The translations under genes and the position numbers were made by a program. The notes beneath the pieces were generated by a model that ran no database searches, was not told the DNA's origin, and saw only the letters and a list, made by a program, of their open reading frames with translations. Shown piece by piece: positions 21,846 to 32,995 of a stretch of DNA of 64,000 nucleotides. Source of the DNA: Agapetus fuscipes (Eukaryota > Arthropoda > Insecta > Trichoptera > Glossosomatidae). The stretch spans positions 6,526,703 through 6,590,702 of the forward strand of contig OX637362.1 of assembly GCA_951799405.1 (NCBI GenBank), written 5' to 3'. How positions within the stretch are numbered: the first letter of the stretch is position 1; each line of letters opens with the position of its first letter.

Positions 21846-22013
21846 GTTGTAAGTACACATTCAGCATTTGTAAGCGCGAACTTACACGTGTCTGTTTGTG
21901 GGCATGCATTTGATATGAGTTTTGAATGTTAATATCTAAATCTAAGTTGCAAAGATATATAGCATTTAATATGAATCTCAAATGGTACATATCTTTGCAA
22001 CTTAGATTTAGAT
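21846..22013. repeat. R1 3' half and inverted tail-to-tail piece
   Basis: A plus-strand R1 3' half (agtacacattcagcatttgt, cacgtgtctgtttgtgggca) runs into an inverted repeat. Its arms are aaatctaagttgcaaagata and tatctttgcaacttagattt (about 21940-22013). Confidence 0.7.
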
Positions 22014-23389
22014 TTTATTATTATGAAATTCAGTTGAAGAAAACATTTTTTGCGTCTAGTGTTTATCAAGAACACAATTTGTACACGAGCAAGTTTTATT
22101 GTCGGAGTTTACGAGGCAATTCTTCATGCCGGAATGGGGCGTATTCCTTCCTCCGTGACGTCAACAACTACCAGGAGCGCATCTCGGCTAGGGGGTGTGG
22201 GGAGCCATGCTTGTGGCGTCAGCGGTATGACACGGCTGCTGCGGGTACATACTACATACTAGTGCTGGGCCTGGTGCAGTGGGATGTCAGACAAGGCGCT
22301 CGATGAACGTTCAAACAACTGAAAGTTCAAACGTTCAAAGAACTCTCGAAAATGGTTTTAAATGTTCTTATGTTCTAATCAAAAAACAATTTAAGCTTGC
22401 CATCCCCTATTCCACAATGAAGAAATGATAAATAAGGTAGGAAAATGGGAATGTGGACATCATCTTCAAATTTAGACTATTTAAATTTGTGTGTGCTCTC
22501 TCTCTGAATATTTTTTTTATAATATTATTGCCAACATGCACCTGTAAAAAATGAATATTTGGACACAAAACATATGTATTAATTAACACAAGAGGATAAA
22601 TAGGGCATGCAGAAATGGGTGGAATGCAATACGCGGATTTATCCGCGGATAAATTTATAATAAATTTTTGACTTATAAGTCAAAAATTTATTATAGCCAG
22701 CGTAAGAGATGTGCTAACTACTGCAAATTATATTTAAAAGCGAACAAAACATAGCAGAAACACTGAATTTTACTTATATAATAATGACGATGTTAATGAC
22801 ATGGAAACAAGGAACTATTCAAATGGATACAGGGCGCTTACCGTAAATTTGATTTAATATTTGAACGTTCGTTATCTTTTAAGTTGAACATGACTCCATT
22901 TATTTGCTAGTTTCTCCAGTAATCGAACATAGCAAGTCAGCTATGAACAGAAAACGAACTCGCAAAATCCATTGAAGTAAAAATTGTGACTTCGCGCCGG
23001 TTTGCCCGTGAAAATGAGAAATTTCTGTTTTCGGTACAATGCGAATAAATTAACTAATTAAAATGGAAATTCTGTAATTGGTAGCTGAGTATTATTGGTA
23101 ATATGTGACGTACTAAATGTGTGACGTTTGCCCGCTGAGAAAAAAAGAGTATGCTTAGTCCATTATTGGTGAAAATTTATAATAAAATTCAATTATATCA
23201 ATTTTTTTTTTTTTACAATAAAATGAAATGAGTAATTATTTTCGTTTAATCTGACCAGTGACCACTCATCTGTCACTTTCCGATGTTTCATTCCAATTAA
23301 AAACATGCGATGAACAAAAAATTACGCGTCTTATATCGCCCAAAACATTGGATTTTGAGGGTCGAACATGGGTCGAATGATAAATTCAT
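22014..23389. other. no recognisable gene; contains a 40-bp perfect palindrome
   Basis: The palindrome at 22656-22695 is centred on gacttataagtc and perfect over both 20-base arms. The rest is AT-rich with short frames only. Confidence 0.5.
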
Positions 23390-23477
23390 ATGATGTTGAT
23401 GATGATGATGTCTCCATCCTTCCGGGCTTGTAGGCCATGTTCAATATTGTAGGCTGCTTATTCTTTTTTCTCTTTTT

Positions 23478-23516
23478 GCAACGTTTCGTCAGTGACGTGC
23501 GACTGACTTCTTCAGG
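23478..23516 (-). ncRNA. hammerhead-ribozyme-like core in the Penelope 3' repeat
   Basis: The minus strand reads CTGAAGA, then A, then GTCAGT, an 8-base loop, ACTGAC and GAAAC. This matches the hammerhead core (CUGANGA, helix II, GAAA) with one extra base. Penelope-like elements are known to carry hammerhead motifs. Helices I and III and the cleavage site were not resolved. Confidence 0.45.
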
Positions 23517-24264
23517 GCTTCTTCTTCGACTGATCGCTTTGATTTGAGCATGCGGTATTTATGTGTCTATGTGGAGTGGGCGGGGCTTGTAAATTTGGCG
23601 GGAAAGGCAGTGTTTGAAATTTTAAACTTTCCAGAGCTGGACGCCATATTTTATTTACTTTCACTCCCTCCTCTTTTCGGTTAAAATTTTTATTTTTGTA
23701 AATTTCTATGGCCTCTCTATTTAGACGAGCATAATAACCACCGGTTTTTGCAAGTACTTTTGTATCCTTGAAATTAATTTCGTGGTTATCGAGCAACGCA
23801 TGTTCAGCCACCGCTGACTTATCAGTTTGGCCTAGTCTGCAGTAACGGTTATGTTCCTTGAGCCTTGTATTAATAAACCTTTTTGTGGTTCCAATGTATG
23901 ACAAGCCACAGCTGCAAGGAATTTTATAAACCCCAGGGCAGTCCAATCTGTCCAGACTGTCCTTGGCGGAACGTAGGCTGTGTTGTATTTTCCTTGTGGG
24001 TGTGTATACGGTTTTTATTTGGTATCTTTTTAGGATTTTACCAATTTTCTCAGATACATGTTTGATGTATGGAATAAAAACCTTGTGTGTGTGTGTGTCC
24101 TGTTGTGTCTTTGTGTTGGTTGAGTGTTTACTATGTGTAGCGCGATTAATTTCTCTTTTTGTGTAACCATTGCTTACGAGAGCTGTTTTTAAATGTTCAA
24201 TTTCAGTTTTTTGGGCACTGGGTTGACATATTCTCGAAGCACGATCCATTAATGATTTAATCAC
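23512..24264 (-). pseudogene. GIY-YIG endonuclease domain of a Penelope-like element
   Basis: About 250 open codons hold the linker and endonuclease of a Penelope-like retroelement. The domain begins GVYKIPCSCGLSYIGTTKR, with GVY...YIG as the GIY-YIG core and Cys residues just before. The RLKEHNR segment and SAVAEHALLDNHEI follow, carrying the conserved Arg and the His and Glu region. The reverse transcriptase that should precede it is missing, so the upstream side is truncated at the inverted repeat. The frame itself has no stops, so this fragment is not very old. An internal initiation codon is not supported. Confidence 0.85.
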
Positions 24265-24454
24265 TGACGAAACGTTGCAAAAAGAGAAAAAAGAATAAGC
24301 AGCCTACAATATTGAACATGGCCTACAAGCCCGGAAGGATGGAGACATCATCATCATCAACATCATCTGAAGCCGGCCATGAAAGCCTTAAAACACTGAT
24401 AAATTCATAGTTTACCTCTTTCATGAACGTTTGGTTCCCGGTTAAAGTTGTTGA

Positions 24455-24660
24455 ACGAACGTAAAGTGGTTTGTCTGGTATCGCCTTGGAATCACGAGAC
24501 GTTAGGCTAGGACATGTGGTTGCCCTATGCTTGAGACTCGGAGGATTCCAGCGAAAGGGTTGATTAATGGGCGTGAGAAATTGTCGAGATGACGTAGAAA
24601 TATTACCAGGAGAGCAGCAGAGCGAGGAGATGTCCTGGGAGCAAAGAAACCTTCCCGTCT
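24455..24660 (+). repeat. possible LINE C-terminal remnant
   Basis: Frames read TLRLGHVVALCLR and then NITRRAAERGDVLGAKKP, resembling a decayed LINE tail. There are frameshifts between them. Confidence 0.3.
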
Positions 24661-24834
24661 TACGAGTATTCCCTACCCCACGTTATGTGCGGACGATTGC
24701 AAGACGCACAACCAACTAACCATACTGATACTGTCGTTATATTTTCTGTTTGTCAATGTTCAGAGTCGATTCTACACCAAGGAGCATCACAAATAATTCT
24801 CACGAGAGAGTAAAAGTCACTCACTGTGGTAAAA

Positions 24835-24980
24835 GGTCCATCCAGCCTTACAGCAGTCTTGCTTGAGTAGTGGCACTTTGTAGCGACGACCAAGCTCGTA
24901 AACCTCTGCGACACTACAACAAGTGTCATAGACTCCTAGAGTCTTTAGAATCTAGGGAGTCTCCCGCACAGGATTTCTTA
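24835..24980 (+). repeat. SINE2 fragment, type A tail
   Basis: The body (ggtccatccagccttacag) and the type-A tail (cgacactacaacaagtgtca, gggagtctcccgcacagg) are clear. The head is missing. Confidence 0.75.
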
Positions 24981-25000
24981 AAAATAAAAAGGTTGACCAC

Positions 25001-25150
25001 TCATAGGCACTGTAAAAATTGATTCACTTTTGCCTCTAGGTACATCACTTTTGCAGTTTCAGGGAAAGGCGGCAAGAGTTGCATGGTGTATGTTCATAAA
25101 AGGTTTGGGTGCTATTTTTTACACGTGCAGAATGTGTAAGAGCGAACTTA
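25001..25150 (+). repeat. R1 fragment, diverged
   Basis: It contains tttcagggaaaggcggcaag, agttgcatggtgtatgttca and acacgtgcagaatgtgtaag. Both ends are eroded. Confidence 0.55.
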
Positions 25151-26440
25151 CAAAAATCATTCAACCGACAAGTTTTACTCAGTCCTCACAAGAAATAAAA
25201 ACATGTCACCCCCCCCTCCTTGGAGCAGGGAAACCACCACTCCACAAATGAGTCAAGGTCCTTCCTCATCTTTGAATATAAATAAAAATATGGAACTTCC
25301 ACCCAGATGACCTGCGCGCATAGAGATATATGCAATGGTTCAATGTATGTCAAAGCCTGCGCGAGATGAATCGGCTGAATACATTGAGGCTGAATAGCTT
25401 TTTTTAGAGGTTGACGTTTGCGCACTTGCATGAGCAGCAAATGCCTTAGACATAACAAAAGTGTCATGAAAAAATATGAACATAATTATTATCGATGCGA
25501 ATCTCGAATTTTCTTACATATTCCTTCAGGATCACCTGTGAGTCCTTTGCTTATTCCCAAAGGGATGAAATATCCTGCGGAGTACTAGGAGATCATACCT
25601 GTCCTATAAAGAAACGGGTCTTCTACGCACAATTCGCGTCATGGCAGGACATGCGTGCCTTGGCCAATGCGTTTAGTCCTTGATCAATTATTTTCACTAG
25701 GTCAAAATTCCCAGGGCGGTATGACAGGCAGAGAGTATTTCAAACCAACAACGGAGGCTTCTATTTATAACCATTGTAAAAGAAAATGTGACAGGTTTAT
25801 TTTATAGCTTAAAATAACCATTATTCAATCTAACATTTCTGTAAATGACAAGAAAAAATTGAGTACGATTTTTACATTCTTAGAAACTTCATCGACTTAT
25901 TTTTTATTAGGATTTAGATGATTTTCGTTACTAATTGACACTATTACATGAAAATATTCGATAAAACCTCTCTATAAATGATAAGAAAAATAGAGTCTGA
26001 TTTAAAGGAATCTTTATTATTTAATTTTCAAACAGTGATTTAGATTATTTTTAAATTTATAACGGATCTTAACAAATTTCCCATATTTTAAATTTCTATC
26101 GGCGGTTTACGTCAAAGATCCTGGGTGATGAGGGTTTTTGGCAATTAAAAAACAAATATTGGTTGGCTTTGTTCTTGGTAACGCAAGCAGGATGACGTCA
26201 CATTTTTTTGTACGGACTGTTTATTTTGTTGTTAGAAATCTCTCTCCTCATCCGGTTGATTATGTAACAGGCTCAATTTTGTAATCAGGGCAGCATACGA
26301 GGGGCAGAAAAATATTTTACAAGACTGTTTGTAAGTGAGTGACGCAGGGAAGAGACCTACAGAATACAGGATGCTGTCTCTAGAATATTATTGTTGCGGA
26401 ACGCACCCAAATCAAATTGAAAAAAAGTGCGTTGTGCGTG
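25151..26440. other. no recognisable gene
   Basis: AT-rich with only short frames. It has one TGACGTCA site at about 26194 and no terminal repeats. Confidence 0.4.
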
Positions 26441-26462
26441 AGAACAATAGAATGCCCCCTTT

Positions 26463-26708
26463 TTGTATCAGACAAACATGAGGGAACAGGAGAGATGCAG
26501 GTTAGAGAAGGGCGGGGTCCCGTGCGGCGAGGCCCCGCCCCCTCCGCATGTAGGGCTGCGGCCCTTCCAGCAAATGGAACCCGAACTGAAGGAAGCGCTG
26601 CAGAACAATGGAAGATGTAAACAACGTGACCAGGGCAGCAGTAACCGAGTTGATCGGAGGGGTGCACGATATTTTACAGATCACGAGGGGTATGCAATAT
26701 TTTTATAG
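26463..26708. other. isolated CpG-rich patch with an open frame
   Basis: About 26500-26570 is unusually GC- and CpG-rich (ggcggggtcccgtgcggcga). The plus strand is open for 81 codons (VGLRPFQQMEPELKEALQNN), and the minus strand is open too. It could be a promoter or a first exon of an unseen gene. No homology is recognised. Confidence 0.25.
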
Positions 26709-26860
26709 CGAGCTTTCAAGCCATATTATAGCATTGTAATACATATACATAATATTTAGGGATTCAGAACCCTCAGAGCGAGCTTAATTTGGTAATGTAG
26801 TAATGTAAAAAAGACGTACTTTGTAGATATTATATAAGGATATTATACAAGGATGCGGTA

Positions 26861-27080
26861 GACCACCCATGCTGTAGAAAATGGTTCACTTTGCCAATGT
26901 CGCTCCTTTTTCTGGGAAGGCTGGCAAGAGTTGCAGGGTGTATGTTCATTTGAGATCTGGGTTTTTATGTTGTAGCTTCACATGCGGCATGTGCAAGCGC
27001 GAACTTATACGTGTCTGCTTGTGAGAATGCATATAATGTGAATCCCCAATGTTATCTATGCAACTCGGATTTAGATTCTT
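26861..27080 (+). repeat. R1 repeat, lacking the first bases
   Basis: It runs from gaccacccatgctgtagaaa to caactcggatttagatt, with agttgcagggtgtatgttca inside. Confidence 0.8.
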
Positions 27081-27271
27081 CGCGATTAGTACTTATGACG
27101 TTTATTAACTTAATAATAATTTTTCAAATATTTGTATAAAAATTGTTGAGGCGCTTTCTAATTTTCATAAAACGTTGGAAAAAAACTCGTACCTACTTGT
27201 TGGCTGTAAGCTTGGACTATGGTCGTTTGACATATTTACAATTATAATTACTTCAATGTTAGGTAATTCAA

Positions 27272-27412
27272 CTTTTCGGAGATTAGACGCGTTGAGTTCA
27301 TCCTCAGTCGTCGTGCAGAGAGAGTGCCTCCTGAGTGCTGAAGACGTTGGCCACGACGCCAACGAAACGTCGAGTATTAACTTCTCCATAAAGGTTCGTC
27401 TAATATCCGAAA
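27272..27412 (+). mobile_element. short element with inverted ends and hammerhead-like core
   Basis: The ends acttttcggagattagacg and cgtctaatatccgaaaaaa are inverted repeats. At 27338-27369 the plus strand reads CTGAAGA, C, GTTGGC, CACGAC, GCCAAC, GAAAC, a hammerhead-like core with a 6-bp perfect helix II. No coding frame is present. It is probably a Penelope-related remnant. Confidence 0.4.
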
Positions 27413-27577
27413 AAATTAATTAACTAATAGTAAAGTAATTATAATTGAAAAAGTTCAAAAAAAGGTAAAAATTTAAAAATATTTATTTTTTATTCATAAG
27501 AAAATAAGCTACTGACAAATTATTGATAATGAATAGTGCAGAGCGGCATGAAATCATAAAATGTGGTTTCCCAGACT

Positions 27578-27890
27578 GAAAGGTTGGTATGATGTTGATG
27601 ATGGATGTTTCTTTCCTGTGGCGCCATTTACTGGTCCAGGACCATCTCAAGGGCGCCATGGCTTCTGGAGAAAAGCAGTGTCTTCAGTCCCTGGTGGTGG
27701 TAGGCTGGTTCGCGCGAACACCGACGGGCAAATTGTTCCAGGAACTATCCCACTGTATTTTTTTTCACCTTGCCAATGTTTCCCTTTTTTCAGGGAAGAG
27801 CTGTAAAAGTTGCAGGATTTATGTTCATTCGAGATTTAGGTTTTTATTTTATTGGTACACTTGCAGCAATGTGTAAGTAAGAATTTACAC
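27578..27890 (+). repeat. R1 fragment with inserted DNA
   Basis: The head (aaaggttggtatgatg) and later part (tttcagggaagagctgtaaa, agttgcaggatttatgttca) are separated by about 160 bases not found in R1. Confidence 0.45.
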
Positions 27891-27898
27891 AGCATGCA

Positions 27899-28140
27899 GT
27901 GTTCCTTGACTAATAAATTGGTTTGAGGCTTACCACCTATGCTCTAAAAACATGGTTCACTTTTCCAGATGCCACCCAGGTTTCAGGAAAAGGCGGCAGG
28001 AGTTGCAAAGTCTATGTGAAGCCTTAAATGCTCATATATTTTTGTAACTTAGATTATAGATTTATTACAAATATGTGCTTGTGGGTATATGCCTATATGA
28101 ATCTAAAATGTTAATAAGGCTTTGCAACTAAGATTTTATA
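27899..28140 (+). repeat. R1 repeat, diverged and rearranged
   Basis: The head is gttccttgactaataaattg. The body is cacccaggtttcaggaaaag and the tail occurs twice (ttgtaacttagattatag and tttgcaactaagatttta). Confidence 0.6.
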
Positions 28141-28563
28141 ATTTTATTGATTGTAGAGGCATTCGAGGTAGTGTAAAAAATGTGAACTATGTGTAATATA
28201 ATTTAAATATTATTTATTCCTTACATACTTCCTTACATTTAACCAAATTTAATAAGTGACAACGCCTGAACATTGAAAAATTATTTATTATTATTTTATA
28301 TTAATTATTAAGACTAATTTTCCATGATGAAGAAAAAGATAATTTTGTACAAACAACCCAATGCTGTTCATTATATTTAGTTGTTTAGCGATGAAAGAAA
28401 TAGGGATGGATGAATTCTTTACGCCGTAGTAAACGGTGACGTCACAGATCGGGATGTTTCTTGCTGCCTTTTCTCTCTCTCGGGGAAAAAGTTGTCAGGT
28501 GACGTCAAATATTACTAGAGCAGAATAACGTGCGAGGAGGTAGAGTAACCGGTTGCTTTAGGG
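28141..28563. other. no recognisable gene
   Basis: AT-rich. Two gtgacgtca sites about 70 bases apart (about 28438 and 28500) are the only notable words. Confidence 0.35.
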
Positions 28564-28879
28564 CAGTGGCTCTCCACCGGGGGTTTGCAAGAGCTTCAGA
28601 AGTGGTGCGAGGGGCGCCTTTATAAACGATAGGTCGAAAGGGAGGCTCTGATTGACGCTGCTTGGCGACAAAAGTAACTATACCTACATTTTTTACAGAG
28701 GTTTTGCTATATTTTCAATTCCTAATAACCCATTTAAAGCAATAACGATAACTACAATAAAGACGATAACTCTTAAGCCATGTACGTATAATGCGTTAGC
28801 AGAGAAACATAATTTTTAACTTTAGAAATATACTTGTTGTACAATCAGAAAATAACCTCATAAGAATGCTTTACAGACT

Positions 28880-29465
28880 TCACCAAACGTCCAAAGAATA
28901 CAGTATGATGATATCTAAGTAAAACTTTTCAATATCGAAAAATCCAGTTGGATGTAAATTCTTGGTGGATAATAAAGCAGTGGACCAAGTAATGGAAATC
29001 AAGCACCAAGATACACTCCAAGGAGTGAGTATAAAGTATTAAGCAGCAATAGCAACCTTTACGATGAAACTCTGAAACAAGTGAATAAAGCAGCAGTAAT
29101 ATGGGCGTGTCTGAGAAGGGTATTTGGAAGAATAAACACATAAATATGGAGAGTAAAGTGAAAATTCACAAAACCTGTGTAATCTCCAAACGAAGTAGAG
29201 ACTAGAGCAGATACTTCCACGACAAAATCCCTTCTGAAGACTTCCAAAATGAAAATTCTATGATTCATTACTGAAAAAAGACTACTAGATAAAATACGAA
29301 ACACTGAAATAAGGAATAAGTGTAGCATGAAAGACATCGTGAAATGGGGAAGACAGCAAAAACGATACTGGTACAAGCATATCAATAAAATGGGAAACGT
29401 ATATTGTATCGTTCTTCAAGCGAACCCAAATGGAAGAAAATCCCCAGGAAGACCTTAAAAGAAGT
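28880..29465 (+). pseudogene. decayed LINE reverse transcriptase C-terminal region
   Basis: Across several frames the plus strand reads NLYDETLKQVNKAAVIW, then DKIRNTEIRNKCSMKDIV, then QQKRYWYKHINKMGN and NGRKSPGRP. This follows the order of a LINE C-terminal region. Frameshifts and stops show it is dead. Confidence 0.6.
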
Positions 29466-29569
29466 ATCTCCAAAAAACCGAAACAAAAATGGTGAATATG
29501 GTTTTTTTTTCGCCAGGCAGCGTAAATCAGATCATCCCTTACGGCCCGTTCGTTGTCTCAGAGTTGATT

Positions 29570-29645
29570 AGAAAAAAGTGAACCAAATTTTAACAGAATG
29601 AATGGCCACTGGCCAGGCTCATATCAACATATTATTCAAGGAACA
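29570..29645 (-). repeat. R1 head fragment, diverged
   Basis: The minus strand resembles the R1 head (ttccttgaataatatgttga, then ggttcactttt). Only about 75 bases remain. Confidence 0.4.
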
Positions 29646-29799
29646 AAAAATACTCAATTATGAACAATAAGACGAAACAGTGTATGTAAATGGTCCTGGG
29701 TCGAAGCTAAACATTGAAAGTGGTCCTTTATTCAAGAAAGGTTAGGAGCCACTGCAATAGGGAGTGGTCTACACCGCTTAAACTCATCAATAACCTTAT

Positions 29800-29905
29800 C
29801 CCAAATTTGTATGGAAAGTAAAACGCTTACTACACACGCTGTTTCGGTTTACATATTTTTTTGGTGAACGCCGAGGTTATTACTTTTATACTTGGGCACT
29901 GTGCA
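29800..29905. repeat. MITE-like remnant (GTACCCAA family)
   Basis: It contains ggaaagtaaaacgcttacta and ttttatacttggg, shared with 42733-42880 and 38707-38880. The ends are eroded. Confidence 0.35.
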
Positions 29906-30114
29906 CTGTAGTAAGAGCGGCGCTTTCTCGTCGTGTCGCTTGTGTGCCACACAGACATTGCTGTATTAGGAGAAAAGAACGATGTAAGGAAGATAGGAGG
30001 TGAATGGGACTAACGATTCCCATACGAGGAAGAAATGTTGTAGTACTGAAAACTGAAGAGTACGAGATTTACTCTAAAAGGTACTAAGCTGAACATTTCT
30101 AGTGCAACTTCGGA

Positions 30115-30585
30115 ACGCGTCCATGAAGGGATTGCATGTGGCGCATTTACTATTTATTTTTACAAGTAAGTGAGCCGGCCTTACGCCAACCACTTCAGTT
30201 GAAGTGGGGGCTCTCATTTCTTGTGAAGGCTGAGTAGACTCGGTCGGCCTTCACAACAAATCTAATCTAAGTTGCAAAGAAATGTTTCATTGGAGAATCA
30301 CATTACATGCATTCCCACAACCAGACACGTACAAGTTCGCGCTTGCACATGCCTTATGTCAACCTACAACATAAAAACCAAATCTCAAATGGACATACAC
30401 CCTGCAACTCTTGCCGTCCTTCCCTGAAACAGGGGTGACATTGGCAAAGTGAACCGAAAATGCCGATAGTTTATGTTGAGTTTGAAATTAACACCGAAAT
30501 GGGAAATCATTTCTGACACCCTCGGTGTCAGAACCCTAGCTCTCTGCTAATATAAGCATTATCCAATTGAGCCATCGGCCAATGA
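30115..30585 (-). repeat. SINE1 split by an R1 insertion
   Basis: The SINE1 3' half is at 30115-30253 (ggccttacgccaaccacttc) and the head half at 30460-30585 (gggaaatcatttctgacacc, gagccatcggcc). R1 occupies the gap, so R1 inserted after this SINE1. Confidence 0.75.
30255..30457 (-). repeat. R1 inserted into SINE1
   Basis: The tail (aatctaatctaagttgcaaa) is complete. The head is truncated at ggttcactttgcc, losing about 55 bases, which looks like 5' truncation during target-primed insertion. Confidence 0.8.
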
Positions 30586-30589
30586 AATA

Positions 30590-31190
30590 AGTATATTATG
30601 ATGAATGAATTTATAAAGTACCAAGAAATAGACGGTAGGAAGAAATATACCTCCTGAAAACTTCAAAGAAAAACAAAAAAGCAAATATATGAAATTTATT
30701 TTGTGATTAGGAAACAATAATTACTAGAAGATGAGCAAAACTACGAGGAAATCAGGCGCCTAGTTCTGCTACAGAAGGTACAGTAATTTGTAAAACTGAT
30801 TAGGGCCACAGATATTAGTAGGTAATAGGAAACAGGCAAGTTCTAGCTAGTGACTACGTCATTGACATTGCACAATAGACCATTAGGTAGGTATGCTGTG
30901 GTCATTGCGGATTTCACTGAAATTTCTTGTACATGCTTCACTTCCGTACATCACTGTAGGTGCCAATACTTATAATATTATACCTATTCTCACATATACA
31001 TATATTTAATACTTTGTTCCTAATAAAACTTCCCCTTACCTAGATTTTTTTTTTAATATTATTTTTTTCCAGCATGCGATTTTTTTCAACAAAGAACTGG
31101 AAGATATATTTCAGTCAGTAGGTAGTACACAATTCCCAACTGTTGCAAGATCCAAGAGTCCATGAGACTGACACCATACATTTTCTCCAG
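30590..31190. other. no recognisable gene
   Basis: AT-rich with short frames only and no repeats recognised. Confidence 0.4.
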
Positions 31191-31193
31191 TAT

Positions 31194-31440
31194 CCTTTAC
31201 TTATAGGTTGGTATGAGGCTGACCACCCATACTGTAAAAAATGGTTCACTTTGCCAATGTCACCCCTGTTTCAGGGAATGTCGGCAAGAGTTGCAGGGCT
31301 TATGTTCATTTGAGGTTTGGATTTTATTTGTAAGTACACAATCAGCATTTGTAAGCGCGAACTACACGTGTTTGTTTGTGGGCATACATCTGAGAGCTTT
31401 GAATGAATATATCTTTGCAACTTAGATTATTATAGATTAT
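31194..31440 (+). repeat. R1 repeat, full length, subfamily with ATTATAGAT tail
   Basis: It runs from ctttacttataggttggta to tttgcaacttagattattat. It carries cccctgtttcagggaatgtc. Confidence 0.85.
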
Positions 31441-31443
31441 AGA

Positions 31444-31693
31444 TCCTTCCTTATAGGTTGGTATGCGGCTGACCACCCATGCTGTAGAAAATGGTTCTCT
31501 TTGCCAATGTCACCCCTGTTTCAGGGAAGGTCGGCAGGAGTTGCGGGTGTATGTTCATTTGAGATTCGGGTTTTTATATTGTAGGACTACATGCGGCATG
31601 TTTAAGCGCGTCTGTTTTGTAAAATGCATATAATGTGAATCTCTAATGTTACTTATATTTTGCAACATAGATTAGATTAGATTAGATTAGATC
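31444..31693 (+). repeat. R1 repeat, full length, subfamily with GATTA tail
   Basis: A second R1 begins three bases after the previous one (ccttccttataggttggta) and ends in four GATTA units. Two subfamilies thus lie head to tail. Confidence 0.85.
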
Positions 31694-32781
31694 ACATCTC
31701 AAATACCTACGTTTAGCTTCTGTCGGTCGTTGAAGCGAGGGTTTCTTTCAAAATATCATTTAATTCGAATAACCCATACAGGCTAATTATAAATTGTAGA
31801 ATGTAGATGTAAATAATTTTTGTATGTGTGTCACCAATCACCAAATATACCTAATAGTACTCTTTCCCATCCAACATCTCTTGATATTATTGTGGTGGCT
31901 GTTGTTGCATCGAGGTGTTGTCCGTTGTCTGCGATGCTCTTCTCTTTTATATTTTTCTGATACATTTGAAGGTAGCAGTGCACCCTTGGGAGCCTTCGGG
32001 CACAACAAAAAATGATTTATCGCAGCCACATACAGCATAACATAGTTCAATATATATCACAATGCCCTTAAGTTACCTCCCACCATTTCGAAGGCCCGCC
32101 TCTTTCGTGGCCGTATTCCTTCGACCCTTTTATATCTCCTCATCCGAGATAGTTCTCTGGTGCAACGTGTTCATCTATAAATAAACATAATCCTAAAAGC
32201 CCTTTGTTATCTGCCCCAGGGCGTCATTTTTATTCTAGAATTCTTTCCCCACCTAAAAAAAAGGTCGAATCACCTCTTCTCGCAACATCGTGCTCTGTTA
32301 CCTTGTGGGAGAGTCATCATACCCAAAGGGTTACAATTTTTGACGCGTGATGTTGAAAATGATATTTAATGGCATCTTGAAGATTGGAAGTGTAAATGAA
32401 CGCGACGCCTCATCAAAGAAGAAGAATGGCCGTGTCACTCTCAATGACTTTAGTTACTAGGAGCGCATAACGAGTGCAGCGGTATAAAACGCAGTTCAAG
32501 AAACCCGACTCGGCCTTGGTTAGGTTCTGAGGGGAGAAGAGAAGACAGGAGAGGGGATGGGTAAGCTGGCTAGTGGCTTCAAGTGAACGAAGCAACGCAT
32601 AGCTACTGCAGTGCCATAAAGGTTATATTTGTGGGGATAAGAAATTCAATGTTTTGTTTTTATTTATGATTTTTCATAGTAAGATTAGATAATTTAACAC
32701 ACGTATAAATAATACAGCAGCTTCTGAGTTGTTTGCAAAATGTATTTAAAAAATATATTACTTATTGGCAAAAAAAGATCA
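31694..32781. other. no recognisable gene
   Basis: It contains an unidentified 70-codon minus frame (31838-32050) without known motifs. A gcggtataaaacgc TATA-like word occurs at about 32480. Confidence 0.35.
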
Positions 32782-32995
32782 GTACCCTTAGAACGAGTTG
32801 CAAAACTTGAGAAAAGTAAAGTTTACGGAAAATATTAAAGAGTGATTTCTCCCAAATCTACGGTTTTTGTTTCTTACACTTTATGGTCTTAGCAAAAGAG
32901 TTACAGTGATGAAGAAAATCAAGTTCAAACAAGCAAAAACGGAAATTGCCGTAAACTTTACATTACTCAAGTTTTGCAACTCATACTAAGGGTAC
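32782..32995. mobile_element. FB1 palindromic foldback element, copy 1
   Basis: The ends are gtacccttagaacgagttgc and gcaactcatactaagggtac. The inversion continues through aacttgag...aaagtttacgg. No coding capacity. Confidence 0.8.

Larger units (their letters stand above)
23390..24366 (-). mobile_element. Penelope-like element, truncated, with inverted terminal repeats
   Basis: About 105 bases at 23390-23496 are repeated in reverse complement at 24261-24366 (for example ttccgggcttgtaggccatg and catggcctacaagcccggaa). Between them lies only the GIY-YIG end of the coding region. Such inverted repeats flanking a 5'-truncated body are known for Penelope-like elements. The (ATC)n-type ends may reflect the insertion target. 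Confidence 0.8.
28564..29754. mobile_element. possible hAT-like element containing LINE debris
   Basis: The left end CAGTGGCTCTCCACC and right end GGTTAGGAGCCACTG form an inverted repeat of hAT type. The flanking 8-mers ctttaggg and caataggg agree at six of eight positions. No transposase is seen; a decayed LINE occupies the interior. Confidence 0.5.
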
